From positions 1 through 12,440 of the forward strand of contig JASLGI010000244.1 of assembly GCA_030149685.1 (NCBI GenBank): a stretch of DNA of 12,440 bases, written 5' to 3'. The DNA comes from Bacillaceae bacterium (GTDB lineage Bacteria; Bacillota; Bacilli; Bacillales_A; Planococcaceae). The stretch's first letter is position 1. Every line of letters begins with the position of its first letter. The notes under the pieces were generated by a model. That model was not told where the DNA came from and did no database searches. It saw nothing but the letters and a program-made list of their open reading frames with translations. Made by a program: the position numbers and the translations under genes. Below, piece after piece: positions 1 to 6,944 of this stretch.

Positions 1-306
1 AATAATCAAAAAGTAGACTTTCAAAACTTCGGTGTTGAGCTTGAAGACCGACACGGGAATGTGACACGTGCAGCGATTGCAGATGATCAAAATGCGATGC
101 GCGTAGACGATGGAGGTCTTGAATTAGTTGAAGGTACTGATGGAAAAGAATATAAAAAATGGTCGAAGAAAACGCCACTCGTTAGCGTTCGTATTCCTTT
201 AACAAAGTATGAGATGGTCGATTTTGAAGCAGTAGATAAAGTGCGTTTTTATTTCAGTGGTCATAATAAAGGTTCTGTCTATATTGATGATATTTATATT
301 CAATAA
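1..306 (+). CDS. C-terminal part of an unidentified protein with a beta-rich, possibly carbohydrate-binding end
   Basis: Frame 1 is open from the first base to a TAA at 304-306, so this is the last 101 residues of a gene that starts outside the window. The segment alternates short hydrophobic strands with polar turns and ends in a VYIDDIYI-type strand. Such an ending is common at the edge of jelly-roll carbohydrate-binding or galactose-binding-like modules of secreted or surface enzymes. That reading is an inference from strand pattern only, and no catalytic motif is visible. The GTG at 61 is internal, because the frame continues upstream of it. The next gene begins 12 bases after the stop and its ribosome binding site overlaps the TAA, so the two are probably cotranscribed. 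Confidence 0.7.
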   Translation, partial: NNQKVDFQNFGVELEDRHGNVTRAAIADDQNAMRVDDGGLELVEGTDGKEYKKWSKKTPLVSVRIPLTKYEMVDFEAVDKVRFYFSGHNKGSVYIDDIYIQ

Positions 307-318
307 GGAGGAGTTTTC

Positions 319-606
319 ATGGATTTAGAGCAATGGCTTGAACGTGTGGAGCGTCGATTAGAAGACGTTGAAGATCAATTAACATTAGTAAAACAACGTC
401 AAGAGACGACGGATTTAATGTTTCGAACAATGGATCAAAAAATTGATCGTTTACTACGACTTGCAACGATCCAATCTTCTGCGACGATGAACGATGAAAT
501 GCCAAAGTTATCATCGCAAACGTCAGCATTAGAAGAGATGATGAAAGAGTTACGAACAGATGTCGAATTGTTAAAACGTGCGACTGTATCGGAGTGGGAA
601 AAATGA
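319..606 (+). CDS. Small coiled-coil protein of unknown function
   Basis: A 95-residue, highly charged protein with no signal peptide or membrane segment. Two heptad-rich stretches (about residues 3-48 and 66-90) look like coiled coil, separated by a Ser/Thr/Met-rich linker. The start is set by AAGGAGGAG at 305-313, five bases before the ATG. The stop codon TGA (604-606) overlaps the ATG (603) of the following HAD gene in an ATGA arrangement, which indicates translational coupling. I do not recognise the family. The pattern would suit an oligomerisation or adaptor protein, but nothing in the sequence names a partner. The frame, ribosome binding site and coupling make it a likely real gene. 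Confidence 0.75.
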   Translation: MDLEQWLERVERRLEDVEDQLTLVKQRQETTDLMFRTMDQKIDRLLRLATIQSSATMNDEMPKLSSQTSALEEMMKELRTDVELLKRATVSEWEK

Positions 607-1292
607 AGCAATATGACGTGTTATTGTTTGATGTCGATGATACATTGCTCGACTTTCATGAAGGAGCAGCTCACGCATTAACAAAAACTTTTTTAACGTA
701 TGGATTAGCTTCTCATGAAATCGAACATGCTAAACAGGTATTTAATGAGGTGAGCGCTCCTTTATGGCAGGCAGCAGAAGAAGGCACACTCACTGTGCAA
801 GAAATTGCATATATGCGTTTTGATCGTTTATTTGCTCATTTCAACTTACCCGTAGATGGGAAAGAAGCCGATCAATTGTTTCGAGATTCATTAGCTGATG
901 ATGATTTCTCTATTCCTGGAGCGAAAGAGGTGCTCGCTCATTTATCGGAACATTATCCTCTTTATGTCGTATCCAATGGGATGTATGAAACACAAGAAAA
1001 ACGTTTAAAAGCTTCCAAGTTATACGATTATTTTGATGGACGTTTTACATCCAGTGAAATCGGCGTGTCAAAACCAGCGCCACAATTTTTTGATTATGTC
1101 GCACAACATGTACCATCATTTGATCCAGATCGAGCGCTTATTATTGGAGACTCTCTTTCGTCAGATATGACAGGAGGTATTCAGTATGGCATGGATACAT
1201 GTTGGTTTAACCCTAAAAAAGAATCGACAAATTTACCAGTAACGTATACAATTCACCAGTTAGAAGAGATTCTTCCTATCGTAAAAAAATAA
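603..1292 (+). CDS. yfnB: HAD-superfamily pyrimidine 5'-nucleotidase, YjjG/YfnB type
   Basis: A 229-residue cytoplasmic HAD hydrolase. Motif I is DVDDT with nucleophile D10 and acid D12; motif II is the S124-N-G turn; motif III is K157-P; motif IV is G182-D-S-L-S-S-D188. A helical cap follows motif I. Length and motif wording (LLFDVDDTLLDF, SNGM, IIGDSLSSDM) fit the YjjG/YfnB nucleotidases. Characterised members of that family dephosphorylate pyrimidine nucleoside monophosphates, including non-canonical ones, and so help keep modified bases out of DNA. The substrate here is inferred. I chose the ATG at 603 rather than an in-frame GTG at 594, because GGAG at 591-594 is correctly spaced for 603 and would lie inside the coding sequence if 594 were used. 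The start overlaps the previous stop. A shared terminator follows directly. Confidence 0.88.
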   Translation: MKQYDVLLFDVDDTLLDFHEGAAHALTKTFLTYGLASHEIEHAKQVFNEVSAPLWQAAEEGTLTVQEIAYMRFDRLFAHFNLPVDGKEADQLFRDSLADDDFSIPGAKEVLAHLSEHYPLYVVSNGMYETQEKRLKASKLYDYFDGRFTSSEIGVSKPAPQFFDYVAQHVPSFDPDRALIIGDSLSSDMTGGIQYGMDTCWFNPKKESTNLPVTYTIHQLEEILPIVKK

Positions 1293-1335
1293 CGCCAAGC
1301 GATTAAGTCATCGTACTTGATCGCTTGACGTTTTT
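1293..1335. terminator. Bidirectional intrinsic terminator between yfnB and the vanZ-like gene
   Basis: The arms 1293-1308 and 1315-1330 pair over 16 positions with one mismatch (1295/1328) and one G-T wobble, around a six-base loop. TTTTT follows at 1331-1335 on the plus strand. On the minus strand the stem is followed by TTA and then seven Ts. The left-going gene's last codons and stop lie inside the hairpin. Confidence 0.9.
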
Positions 1336-1778
1336 CGTATGCGTTGATAAATAAAAATTAGTAACAAACTAACGAATGCGCCACTCATATCGATACTGAC
1401 ATCGGTCCAAGAGTCGTGGCGTCCAGGCACAGCGCGTTGAATCGTTTCGTCGAGTAAAGCGACACCTCCTGTTAAAAAGAAGCTACAAACATACTTTCCG
1501 CGCGTCATGAAGAAGGCACTCATAGCAATAAGGCCGAAATAAAAGAAATGACCGAGTTTGCGAAAGAAAAAGCGTAATACTTCTTCTGGAGGTCGAGTAG
1601 CGGTTGAGATTTCTTCACCTTCATAATGAAAGACGAGTTGGTCTACCCAGGAAGATGTCCGGTATTCTTCTTCTAGCACAGCGGTGAATTGTTCAGATTT
1701 TTCACCGACTTGTAAGGAGTTCCAAAACACGAATGCAACGAGTAATAGAAATGGTAGTGTACGTACATAATTTTTCAT
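1308..1778 (-). CDS. VanZ-like family integral membrane protein
   Basis: A 156-residue protein with about four membrane segments: one at the N-terminus (about residues 5-22), one around KLGHFFYFG, and two nearer the C-terminus. It carries the conserved VanZ-like features: the KLGHF motif, then an LLDETIQ motif, PGRHDSWTD, and a D-x-x-G in the last helix. The family is named after the teicoplanin-resistance accessory protein VanZ, but most stand-alone members have no assigned function and this one has no vancomycin-resistance neighbours. The frame is open up to 1868, but that extension would overlap the divergent dehydrogenase start, so I chose the ATG at 1776-1778. This start lacks a good ribosome binding site and sits about seven bases after a -10 box. 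The last codons lie in the shared terminator stem. Confidence 0.85.
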   Translation of the reverse strand: MKNYVRTLPFLLLVAFVFWNSLQVGEKSEQFTAVLEEEYRTSSWVDQLVFHYEGEEISTATRPPEEVLRFFFRKLGHFFYFGLIAMSAFFMTRGKYVCSFFLTGGVALLDETIQRAVPGRHDSWTDVSIDMSGAFVSLLLIFIYQRIRKTSSDQVR

Positions 1779-1784
1779 AGTTCC

Positions 1785-1814
1785 AGTATATAAGTGTTTA
1801 AAAACAGTGTGCAA
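1785..1814 (-). promoter_or_regulatory. Candidate sigma-A promoter of the vanZ-like gene
   Basis: On the minus strand, TTGCAC (1814-1809) and TATACT (1790-1785) are 18 bases apart, each a close match to the -35 and -10 consensus. The expected transcript start falls at about 1778, the A of the ATG, implying a leaderless or near-leaderless mRNA. The -35 box lies inside the spacer of the opposing dehydrogenase promoter. Confidence 0.55.
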
Positions 1815-1821
1815 GGGGAAT
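1796..1821 (+). promoter_or_regulatory. Candidate sigma-B (general stress) promoter of the dehydrogenase gene
   Basis: GTTTAA (1796-1801) and GGGAAT (1816-1821) are separated by 14 bases, fitting the Bacillus sigma-B consensus GTTTAA-N12-15-GGGWAW at every position. The predicted start, near 1828, leaves a short leader of about 15 bases. That leader includes the AAAGGAG ribosome binding site just before the ATG at 1844. Confidence 0.65.
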
Positions 1822-1843
1822 TTTAAAAGAAAGGAGTGATCAT

Positions 1844-2593
1844 ATGCGTTTAAAAAATAAAGTAGCAATTATTACAGGTGCAGGAAGTGGCATGGGAAAA
1901 GAAGAGGCATTATTATTTGCACGCGAAGGAGCAAAAGTTGTTGCAACTGATTTGAATAAAGATGCTGTTTGTCGTGTAATTGAACAGATAAAAGAAGCAG
2001 GGGGAGAAGGAATTGCTTTAAAACATAATGTTGCGCGTCGAGAAGATTGGGAGTTTGTCATGCGAGAAGTAGAGGAAACGTATGGAGATGTCGATATTCT
2101 CGTGAATAATGCAGGGATTAGTCAAGCGACACCTTATGAAGAACTCGCAGATGATGAATGGCGCCAAATCTTTGCGATTAATGTCGATAGTGTTCATTAT
2201 GGGACACAATTAGTCATTCCTTCGATGAAAAGAAAAGGGGGAGGAGCGATTGTGAATATTTCCTCCATTGCAGGATTAACAGGGGGTTCGGGGGCAGGAG
2301 CTTATACAGCATCAAAAGGAGCTGTTCGATTATTTACGAAAGCAATCGCAGCGGACTATGGAAAAGATGGTATTCGTTGCAATTCTGTTCATCCAGGATA
2401 TATTTTAACGCCGATGAGTGAAAAATATATGGAAAACCCTCAATATCGCAAGTGGTTTTTAGCAAATACACCGATGAAAAAATTAGGTAAGCCAGAAGAA
2501 GTCGCGCGTGCTGTGTTATTTTTAGCTTCAGATGAATCGTCTTACATTACAGGAGTAGAACTTCCTGTCGACGGTGGCGTTACATCGATTTAA
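1844..2593 (+). CDS. Short-chain dehydrogenase/reductase (classical SDR)
   Basis: A 249-residue cytoplasmic oxidoreductase with the full classical SDR set: cofactor loop T11-G-A-G-S-G-M-G18, NNAG at 88-91, and catalytic S141, Y154 and K158. A HPGYILTPM segment follows the active site and the C-terminus is VDGG. An acidic D36 after the second strand favours NAD(H) over NADP(H). Overall wording resembles the 'glucose 1-dehydrogenase' or cyclopentanol dehydrogenase-like and FabG-like group, where automatic names rarely reflect the true substrate. It is not beside fatty-acid genes, so a FabG role is unlikely. The start is supported by AAAGGAG seven to eight bases upstream. The sigma-B-like promoter points to a stress-induced enzyme, as is known for several SDR proteins of the B. 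subtilis general stress regulon. Monocistronic, with its own terminator. Confidence 0.9.
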   Translation: MRLKNKVAIITGAGSGMGKEEALLFAREGAKVVATDLNKDAVCRVIEQIKEAGGEGIALKHNVARREDWEFVMREVEETYGDVDILVNNAGISQATPYEELADDEWRQIFAINVDSVHYGTQLVIPSMKRKGGGAIVNISSIAGLTGGSGAGAYTASKGAVRLFTKAIAADYGKDGIRCNSVHPGYILTPMSEKYMENPQYRKWFLANTPMKKLGKPEEVARAVLFLASDESSYITGVELPVDGGVTSI

Positions 2594-2600
2594 TGAAAGG

Positions 2601-2626
2601 CGTCTCGCTTTAGGCGGGACGTTTTT
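2601..2626 (+). terminator. Intrinsic terminator of the dehydrogenase gene
   Basis: CGTCTCGC (2601-2608) pairs with GCGGGACG (2614-2621) over eight positions with one T-G wobble and a five-base loop, followed by TTTTT at 2622-2626. It begins eight bases after the stop codon. Confidence 0.85.
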
Positions 2627-2735
2627 AAATTTTTAACGATTAACGGTAGGGAGTCGTTTACTCATGTAGTACTTTAATGGAATAACAGACTAAATGAATC
2701 AGATTGTTAAAACTGTTCCGAGTATTTGAATCGTG

Positions 2736-2764
2736 CTGACAGTTGATTGTAATTGCGATACAAT
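2736..2764 (+). promoter_or_regulatory. Candidate sigma-A promoter of the EamA transporter gene
   Basis: CTGACA (2736-2741) and TACAAT (2759-2764) each match the vegetative consensus at five of six positions, with an ideal 17-base spacer. The -10 box and most of the spacer lie within the inverted repeat at 2739-2771. Confidence 0.65.
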
Positions 2765-2771
2765 CAACTGT
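2739..2771. promoter_or_regulatory. Perfect 12-bp inverted repeat, probable operator
   Basis: ACAGTTGATTGT (2739-2750) is exactly repeated in reverse complement at 2760-2771, with nine bases between. It covers the end of the -35 box, the spacer and the -10 box of the transporter promoter, where a bound dimeric repressor would block RNA polymerase. No T-run follows, so it is not a terminator. The cognate regulator is not in the window. Confidence 0.6.
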
Positions 2772-2784
2772 TAGGAGGGATTGT

Positions 2785-3684
2785 ATGAATCGAAAAGCCG
2801 TTATATTTGGGCTACTTACGGTACTTATTTGGGGGTCCGGATTTGCTGCGATTCGTGCAAGTTTGCTCGGAGGTTTTTCTGCGCAACATTTGCTCGTTTT
2901 TCGCTTTTTAATTGCATCACTCGTATTCGTCATTTACGCCTTATTACCAGGTGTTAAATTACGTTTACCTAAAAAGGAACATTTATTACCGATTGCTGCA
3001 CTCGGAATTTTCGGTATTACGATTTACCAATTAGGAGTTACATTCGGTCAAGAAACTGTATCGGCAGGAGCAGCGAGTATGATAGTAGCAGCATCTCCTC
3101 TTTTTACTGCATTGCTTGCCATTTTCGCATTAAAAGAGCCGATGAATCGTCTCGGGTGGATCAGTTTATTCGTTGGGTTCGTCGGAGTAGTTCTTATAAT
3201 GTTTGGCGCAGAAGGAGCATCGATGGAAATTTCGCTCGGAGCGATTTACATATTGATAGCAGCGATTGCAACGAGTATTTTCTATGTTTACCAAAAACCG
3301 CTATTTCAGACGTATCGACCGATTGAATTGACTGCTTATTTTACATGGGCAGGAACGCTTCCTTTTTTAATCTTCCTTCCAGGGCTGGGAGAAACATTAC
3401 AAGCATCAACAAATGAAGCGTTTTGGTCGGCGGTTTATTTAGGGATTTTCCCAGCAGCCGCAGCGTATGTTTTATGGGCGTATGCTTTATCATTATCAGA
3501 TGCGGGAGCGATTTCGAGTATTTTATATTTCGAACCCGTTGTCGCTATTATCGTCGCTTGGATTTGGTTGCAAGAAATACCGACGATGTTATCAGTTATC
3601 GGAGGAGCCATCGCTGTTAGTAGTGTCGTTATTATGCAGTGGGCAAACAAAAAGACGCGTCCGCCACTTGCTCCAAAACGATAA
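2785..3684 (+). CDS. EamA/DMT-family membrane transporter
   Basis: A 299-residue integral membrane protein with about ten hydrophobic helices, the usual size and topology of the drug/metabolite transporter superfamily. The halves are related: LIWGSGFAAIR in helix 1 and SFLFTAL-like APL (SPLFTALLA) then ALKEP after helix 4 in the first half; SSILYFEPVVAIIVAWIWLQE in the second. These E-P motifs after helices 4 and 9 are typical of EamA domains. Members export amino acids, metabolites or drugs; the substrate here cannot be told. The ATG at 2785 is chosen because AGGAGGG (2773-2779) lies just ahead of it; an upstream in-frame ATG at 2743 sits inside the operator-like palindrome and has no ribosome binding site. 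It appears monocistronic and, from the palindrome, repressor-controlled. Confidence 0.9.
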   Translation: MNRKAVIFGLLTVLIWGSGFAAIRASLLGGFSAQHLLVFRFLIASLVFVIYALLPGVKLRLPKKEHLLPIAALGIFGITIYQLGVTFGQETVSAGAASMIVAASPLFTALLAIFALKEPMNRLGWISLFVGFVGVVLIMFGAEGASMEISLGAIYILIAAIATSIFYVYQKPLFQTYRPIELTAYFTWAGTLPFLIFLPGLGETLQASTNEAFWSAVYLGIFPAAAAYVLWAYALSLSDAGAISSILYFEPVVAIIVAWIWLQEIPTMLSVIGGAIAVSSVVIMQWANKKTRPPLAPKR

Positions 3685-3720
3685 AAAAAGAGGCCGGGAG
3701 TTTCCCGAGCCTCTTTTAGT
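3684..3720. terminator. Bidirectional terminator between the EamA and lipoprotein genes
   Basis: GAGGCCGGGA (3690-3699) pairs with TCCCG and GCCTC (3703-3713) around a three-base loop with a single bulged A at 3708. Flanking AAAA and TTTT extend the stem, giving a T-run in either direction. It serves both convergent genes. Confidence 0.9.
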
Positions 3721-4054
3721 GTTTTTCAATTTTAGTTGCTTGACCTTGTGGAGGTAGCGAACGTGTAAATTGTAAAGTATGTGTAATTGTTACAGTATCG
3801 CCTAAAGAAAGTTGTTCGACGATTTCTTCATCTAATGTACGGAAATGAAAGACGATGAGGTCTTCGAGCATCGCTTTTTCAGGATCCATTACTTCACGTG
3901 TAATTGTTACGTCTTTTCCATCAATATCAACGATGACTCCGGTCGTTTGTTCAGTTTCCACGAGTGGTTCCTCCTTTTCTATCGGTGCACAACTAGTAAA
4001 AATGAATAAAATACTTATAAAAATAAGACTGCTCCATCGATAATGAGCGTTCAT
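3716..4054 (-). CDS. Small secreted lipoprotein, possibly DUF3221 (YobA-like)
   Basis: A 112-residue lipoprotein. Residues 1-21 form a signal peptide with a positive N-terminal region, a hydrophobic core (LIFISILFIF) and a lipobox FTSC with lipidated C22; the phenylalanine at -3 is less usual than leucine. The mature part is acidic at first and then beta-rich, with TGVIVDIDGKDVTIT, a GDTVTIT strand and a short tail. This layout recalls the DUF3221/YobA group of small Bacillus exported proteins of unknown function, but I cannot confirm membership. The start at 4054 is chosen over 4078 because AGAAGGGA lies five bases upstream of it and the signal peptide then has normal length. The gene diverges from the restriction-like operon and converges with the EamA gene. 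Confidence 0.8.
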   Translation of the reverse strand: MNAHYRWSSLIFISILFIFTSCAPIEKEEPLVETEQTTGVIVDIDGKDVTITREVMDPEKAMLEDLIVFHFRTLDEEIVEQLSLGDTVTITHTLQFTRSLPPQGQATKIEKH

Positions 4055-4087
4055 AAAATCCCTTCTTTCTTTTACCATTGCTGGATG

Positions 4088-4119
4088 TGAAACTTTCCGA
4101 GCGACTTATCGTATATAAT
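4088..4119 (+). promoter_or_regulatory. Candidate promoter of the McrB-like/nuclease/GNAT operon
   Basis: A perfect TATAAT -10 box lies at 4114-4119, 66 bases before the first gene's ATG. The -35 is weak: AACTTT at 17 bases' spacing, or TGAAAC at 20. The long leader (about 60 bases) shows no clear hairpin. Confidence 0.45.
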
Positions 4120-4184
4120 GAGTGTATCGATTAAATAATAACTTATGATAAGATTAAATGTATATGATTATGGAGGAGAAGCCT

Positions 4185-6944
4185 ATGAAATTTGACGATT
4201 TATCAAAAGAATTACAAAAACGTGTATTAGATCGTGAATTTTTAAGTTGGATTGTAGAAACATTAGATCGCGAAACGATTGCTTATATTTCAGAACAATT
4301 GAAAATACCGTTGAGTGACTTTCAAATAAAAAAATTAGAGATTGCTCAATTACGTAATCAGTTGATTAACAACCACCATCGAAAAAAACTCGTAATGCTC
4401 GACATCTTATACCCTCTCTTTCAGTATATCGACATTGAAGAAAAAGAAAAAGAGTTAAAAAAAGAACAGATGAAAGAAAAACCTTCCGAAGAACAAGTGA
4501 AAGAGAAAGTAGAGAACGAATTTGAGCGTGTGATTCAATCGGGCGACTTGACACGTGCAGAACGGGCAACTCTTTACTTTTTCCGCAATGATTATGAACA
4601 AGCATTAACCCTTTATGATGATTGGTTAGAAAATGCAGAAGAAGAACAGAAGCAGAAAGAGAAGAAGAAAAAAGTACAAAAGATGAAGGAGTCGATCGAA
4701 GAACAACAGAAAGACTTAGAGAAAACGGAGCGACGTTTACAACGTTTAGAACAAGAACGGGCACAAGCACAACAAGAAGTGCGAGAGTTAAAAGAAGAAT
4801 TGCAAGAGCTGCGTCGTGAGAAACATCAGGACAAAAATTTATACAATCAACAATTAGCAGAGTCTGAACGTCAAGCAGAAGTTGCACAACAACAATTATT
4901 AGAAGAACGCGAGCGATTAGAACAACGCATTACTCAATTAGAAGAAAAAAATGAAGCGCTGACAGAAGAAATTGTTCATTTGAAAGAAGAACATGAGCAA
5001 GTAGTTGAAGGGACACGTGCACTAGATACGCCATTGACGAGTCAGTGGCATAATCATCAATGGGGAAGTTACGTCATCGGACGTTTAGCGGATTATGGAA
5101 AGACGGTAACTCATGAGCCGATTTTCATTAACCGTTCAGAGATTTTACAATTTTGGTTAAAACGTCAATCGATGCCGAGTGACAACTTTCCAGAAGAAGT
5201 ACGACATGTGACATCTTGGTCAAATTATTTGCCATCTTTTGATGTAGGCGATGAGTTTAAAGATGGTGAAGAACGAAAAAAATTGTTGCGCGAGTATTTA
5301 GAGCAATATGTTGTCCTATTTAAAATTGAAGTACATGACGGCCATTTTAAAGCACATGATTTACATATGTTACCGCGAAAAGAAACGTTTACAGGGAATG
5401 AAACGTTCGAAATGATACCTGTTTTCCATGCGGAGTTTAATCAATATACAACAATTATCGAATTTGTTGAAGCTCTTCAAAAGGGAGCGTTTATCGGACG
5501 AAATGATGATGTAAGCCATGAGTACCGTCACGATCATTACCCTGTCGTCTTTTACCGTGAGAAAAATGGAAAGGTTTACGCAGCTGGTTTATTTGATAGT
5601 TTCCATTATGCACATGGAGGGTTCCGTTTTAATACGGCAGAACATGTAACGTATACAGAAATTCCTTCTCAATGGATAGACGATATGTATATATTAGAGA
5701 ACGTCGCTTTTTTAGAAACGACACTATATGAACAGTTGCTCGCTCATATTGAACAGTTTGGACAAAAGGAAGAAGTGATGAAACAGCTTCCCCCACGTTT
5801 ACAAACGTTTCAGTTATCACCGACTGTTGTATCGACTATTCAAGAAGAGAATGAATGGATGCAACGTTGGATTTATGAGACCGAACGTCAGCAGTTAACG
5901 TACAATGTGGAAGATTTGTATAATTTTCATACGTGTGTGAAGTCGGGAGGATTGACGATTTTAGCAGGAATGAGTGGCACAGGTAAGTCTCAACTTGTCG
6001 AAACGTATCAACGAAGCCTCGGATTAACGGATGAGCAGTTTTTGTTTATCCCTGTGAGTCCGACATGGACCGACGATGCCGACCTTTTAGGGTATGTCGA
6101 TATGATGAAAAATTATTATCGCCCCGCTGCAACAGGTCTTGTCGATTTGTTAAAGCGAGCAGAAGAACATCCAGAGGAATCATTCATCGTTTGTTTTGAT
6201 GAAATGAATTTAGCACGTATCGAGCATTATTTCTCTCAATTTTTATCAGTGTTAGAACGCGATGAAGAAGTACGTGAATTGACATTGTATAATGAGGCAT
6301 TAGCGCCTGTTATCGAAAATAGTGATGAATATCCACCGAAAGTGACGATCGGACAAAATGTCTTTTTCACAGGGACGGTCAATTTAGATGAAAGTACGCA
6401 TGTGTTAAGCGACAAAGTGTTAGATCGAGCGAATGTAATGACACTAAAAGTAGAGCCATTTCAACGCTTCTTACAAATGACGGATGAACGTGCAATGAAA
6501 GAATCAATTGATTTTCCAAAGGTAGCTATTCAATCATTTATTCAAACATCTCCAATGATGTCTTTAAGTGAACGCGAGTTATCATTTTTATGGGATGTGC
6601 ATGAGTTGCTCGCTACTATTACTTTGCATGCAGGTATCGGACCACGTATCGTTCGTCGTATTGACAGGTACATGAGAAATGCGCAAACATTATCGGAGGA
6701 AACGTTGTCGACGCAGCGGGCGTTTGATTTACAATTCGTTCAACGAATTGGCTCGAAAATTCGCGGAACCGAAGAAATGTTACGTCATGTGGTCGGAATG
6801 TATGATGAAGTAGAGGAGGAAGTAAAAGAGTCACGTTTATTCAGTTTATTCGATCATTACGAAGATTTATCGGACTTTCAGACATCTCGTCAGTTGATCG
6901 CTGAAAAAGCGAAGGAGTTGACGCGTAATGGGTATGCCTTTTAA
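4185..6944 (+). CDS. McrB-like AAA+ NTPase with long coiled coil; motor of a type IV restriction-like system
   Basis: A 919-residue soluble protein. Residues 1-85 are a helical N-terminal domain; about 95-120 is highly charged helix; about 120-145 forms a TPR-like helical hairpin; about 145-275 is a long continuous coiled coil. Residues 290-575 form a mixed alpha/beta middle domain I do not recognise, perhaps for target recognition. The C-terminal AAA+ module follows: Walker A G595-MSGTGKS602, Walker B CFDEMNLARIEHYF (D672, E673), sensor region TVNLDES (N733, D735) and DKVLDRAN with a candidate arginine finger R748. DEMNLAR and the TVN/DKVLDRAN wording are typical of McrB-like motors. McrB family proteins form hexamers that power DNA or RNA cleavage with an McrC nuclease, and the next gene encodes one. 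GGAGGAG at 4172-4178 fixes the start. The canonical NTAD-type motif of McrB is altered, so GTP versus ATP use is uncertain. Confidence 0.85.
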   Translation: MKFDDLSKELQKRVLDREFLSWIVETLDRETIAYISEQLKIPLSDFQIKKLEIAQLRNQLINNHHRKKLVMLDILYPLFQYIDIEEKEKELKKEQMKEKPSEEQVKEKVENEFERVIQSGDLTRAERATLYFFRNDYEQALTLYDDWLENAEEEQKQKEKKKKVQKMKESIEEQQKDLEKTERRLQRLEQERAQAQQEVRELKEELQELRREKHQDKNLYNQQLAESERQAEVAQQQLLEERERLEQRITQLEEKNEALTEEIVHLKEEHEQVVEGTRALDTPLTSQWHNHQWGSYVIGRLADYGKTVTHEPIFINRSEILQFWLKRQSMPSDNFPEEVRHVTSWSNYLPSFDVGDEFKDGEERKKLLREYLEQYVVLFKIEVHDGHFKAHDLHMLPRKETFTGNETFEMIPVFHAEFNQYTTIIEFVEALQKGAFIGRNDDVSHEYRHDHYPVVFYREKNGKVYAAGLFDSFHYAHGGFRFNTAEHVTYTEIPSQWIDDMYILENVAFLETTLYEQLLAHIEQFGQKEEVMKQLPPRLQTFQLSPTVVSTIQEENEWMQRWIYETERQQLTYNVEDLYNFHTCVKSGGLTILAGMSGTGKSQLVETYQRSLGLTDEQFLFIPVSPTWTDDADLLGYVDMMKNYYRPAATGLVDLLKRAEEHPEESFIVCFDEMNLARIEHYFSQFLSVLERDEEVRELTLYNEALAPVIENSDEYPPKVTIGQNVFFTGTVNLDESTHVLSDKVLDRANVMTLKVEPFQRFLQMTDERAMKESIDFPKVAIQSFIQTSPMMSLSERELSFLWDVHELLATITLHAGIGPRIVRRIDRYMRNAQTLSEETLSTQRAFDLQFVQRIGSKIRGTEEMLRHVVGMYDEVEEEVKESRLFSLFDHYEDLSDFQTSRQLIAEKAKELTRNGYAF

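Noticed and set aside
1308..1778. Glycopeptide resistance through the VanZ-like protein
   Set aside because: No vanH, vanA, vanX or regulator genes are nearby, and stand-alone VanZ-like proteins are widespread in Bacillota without that role.
1779..1868. A 30-codon N-terminal extension of the VanZ-like protein from an ATG at 1868
   Set aside because: It would overlap the dehydrogenase start and its promoter, has no ribosome binding site, and adds residues before a normal first membrane helix.
2658..2933. Minus-strand frame of 91 codons across the EamA promoter and gene start
   Set aside because: It runs through the promoter, the palindrome and the start of a clear membrane protein gene, and has no ribosome binding site.
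4055..4100. A sigma-B-like promoter for the lipoprotein gene (minus strand, GTTTCA then GGTAAA)
   Set aside because: The spacing between the two elements is about 11 bases, shorter than the usual 12-15, and the -10 match is poor.
4366..4887. A 173-codon open frame on the minus strand within the McrB-like gene
   Set aside because: It is antisense to the coiled-coil region, whose Glu/Lys-rich codons read as Leu/Ser/Val-rich on the other strand; it has no ribosome binding site and a biased composition.
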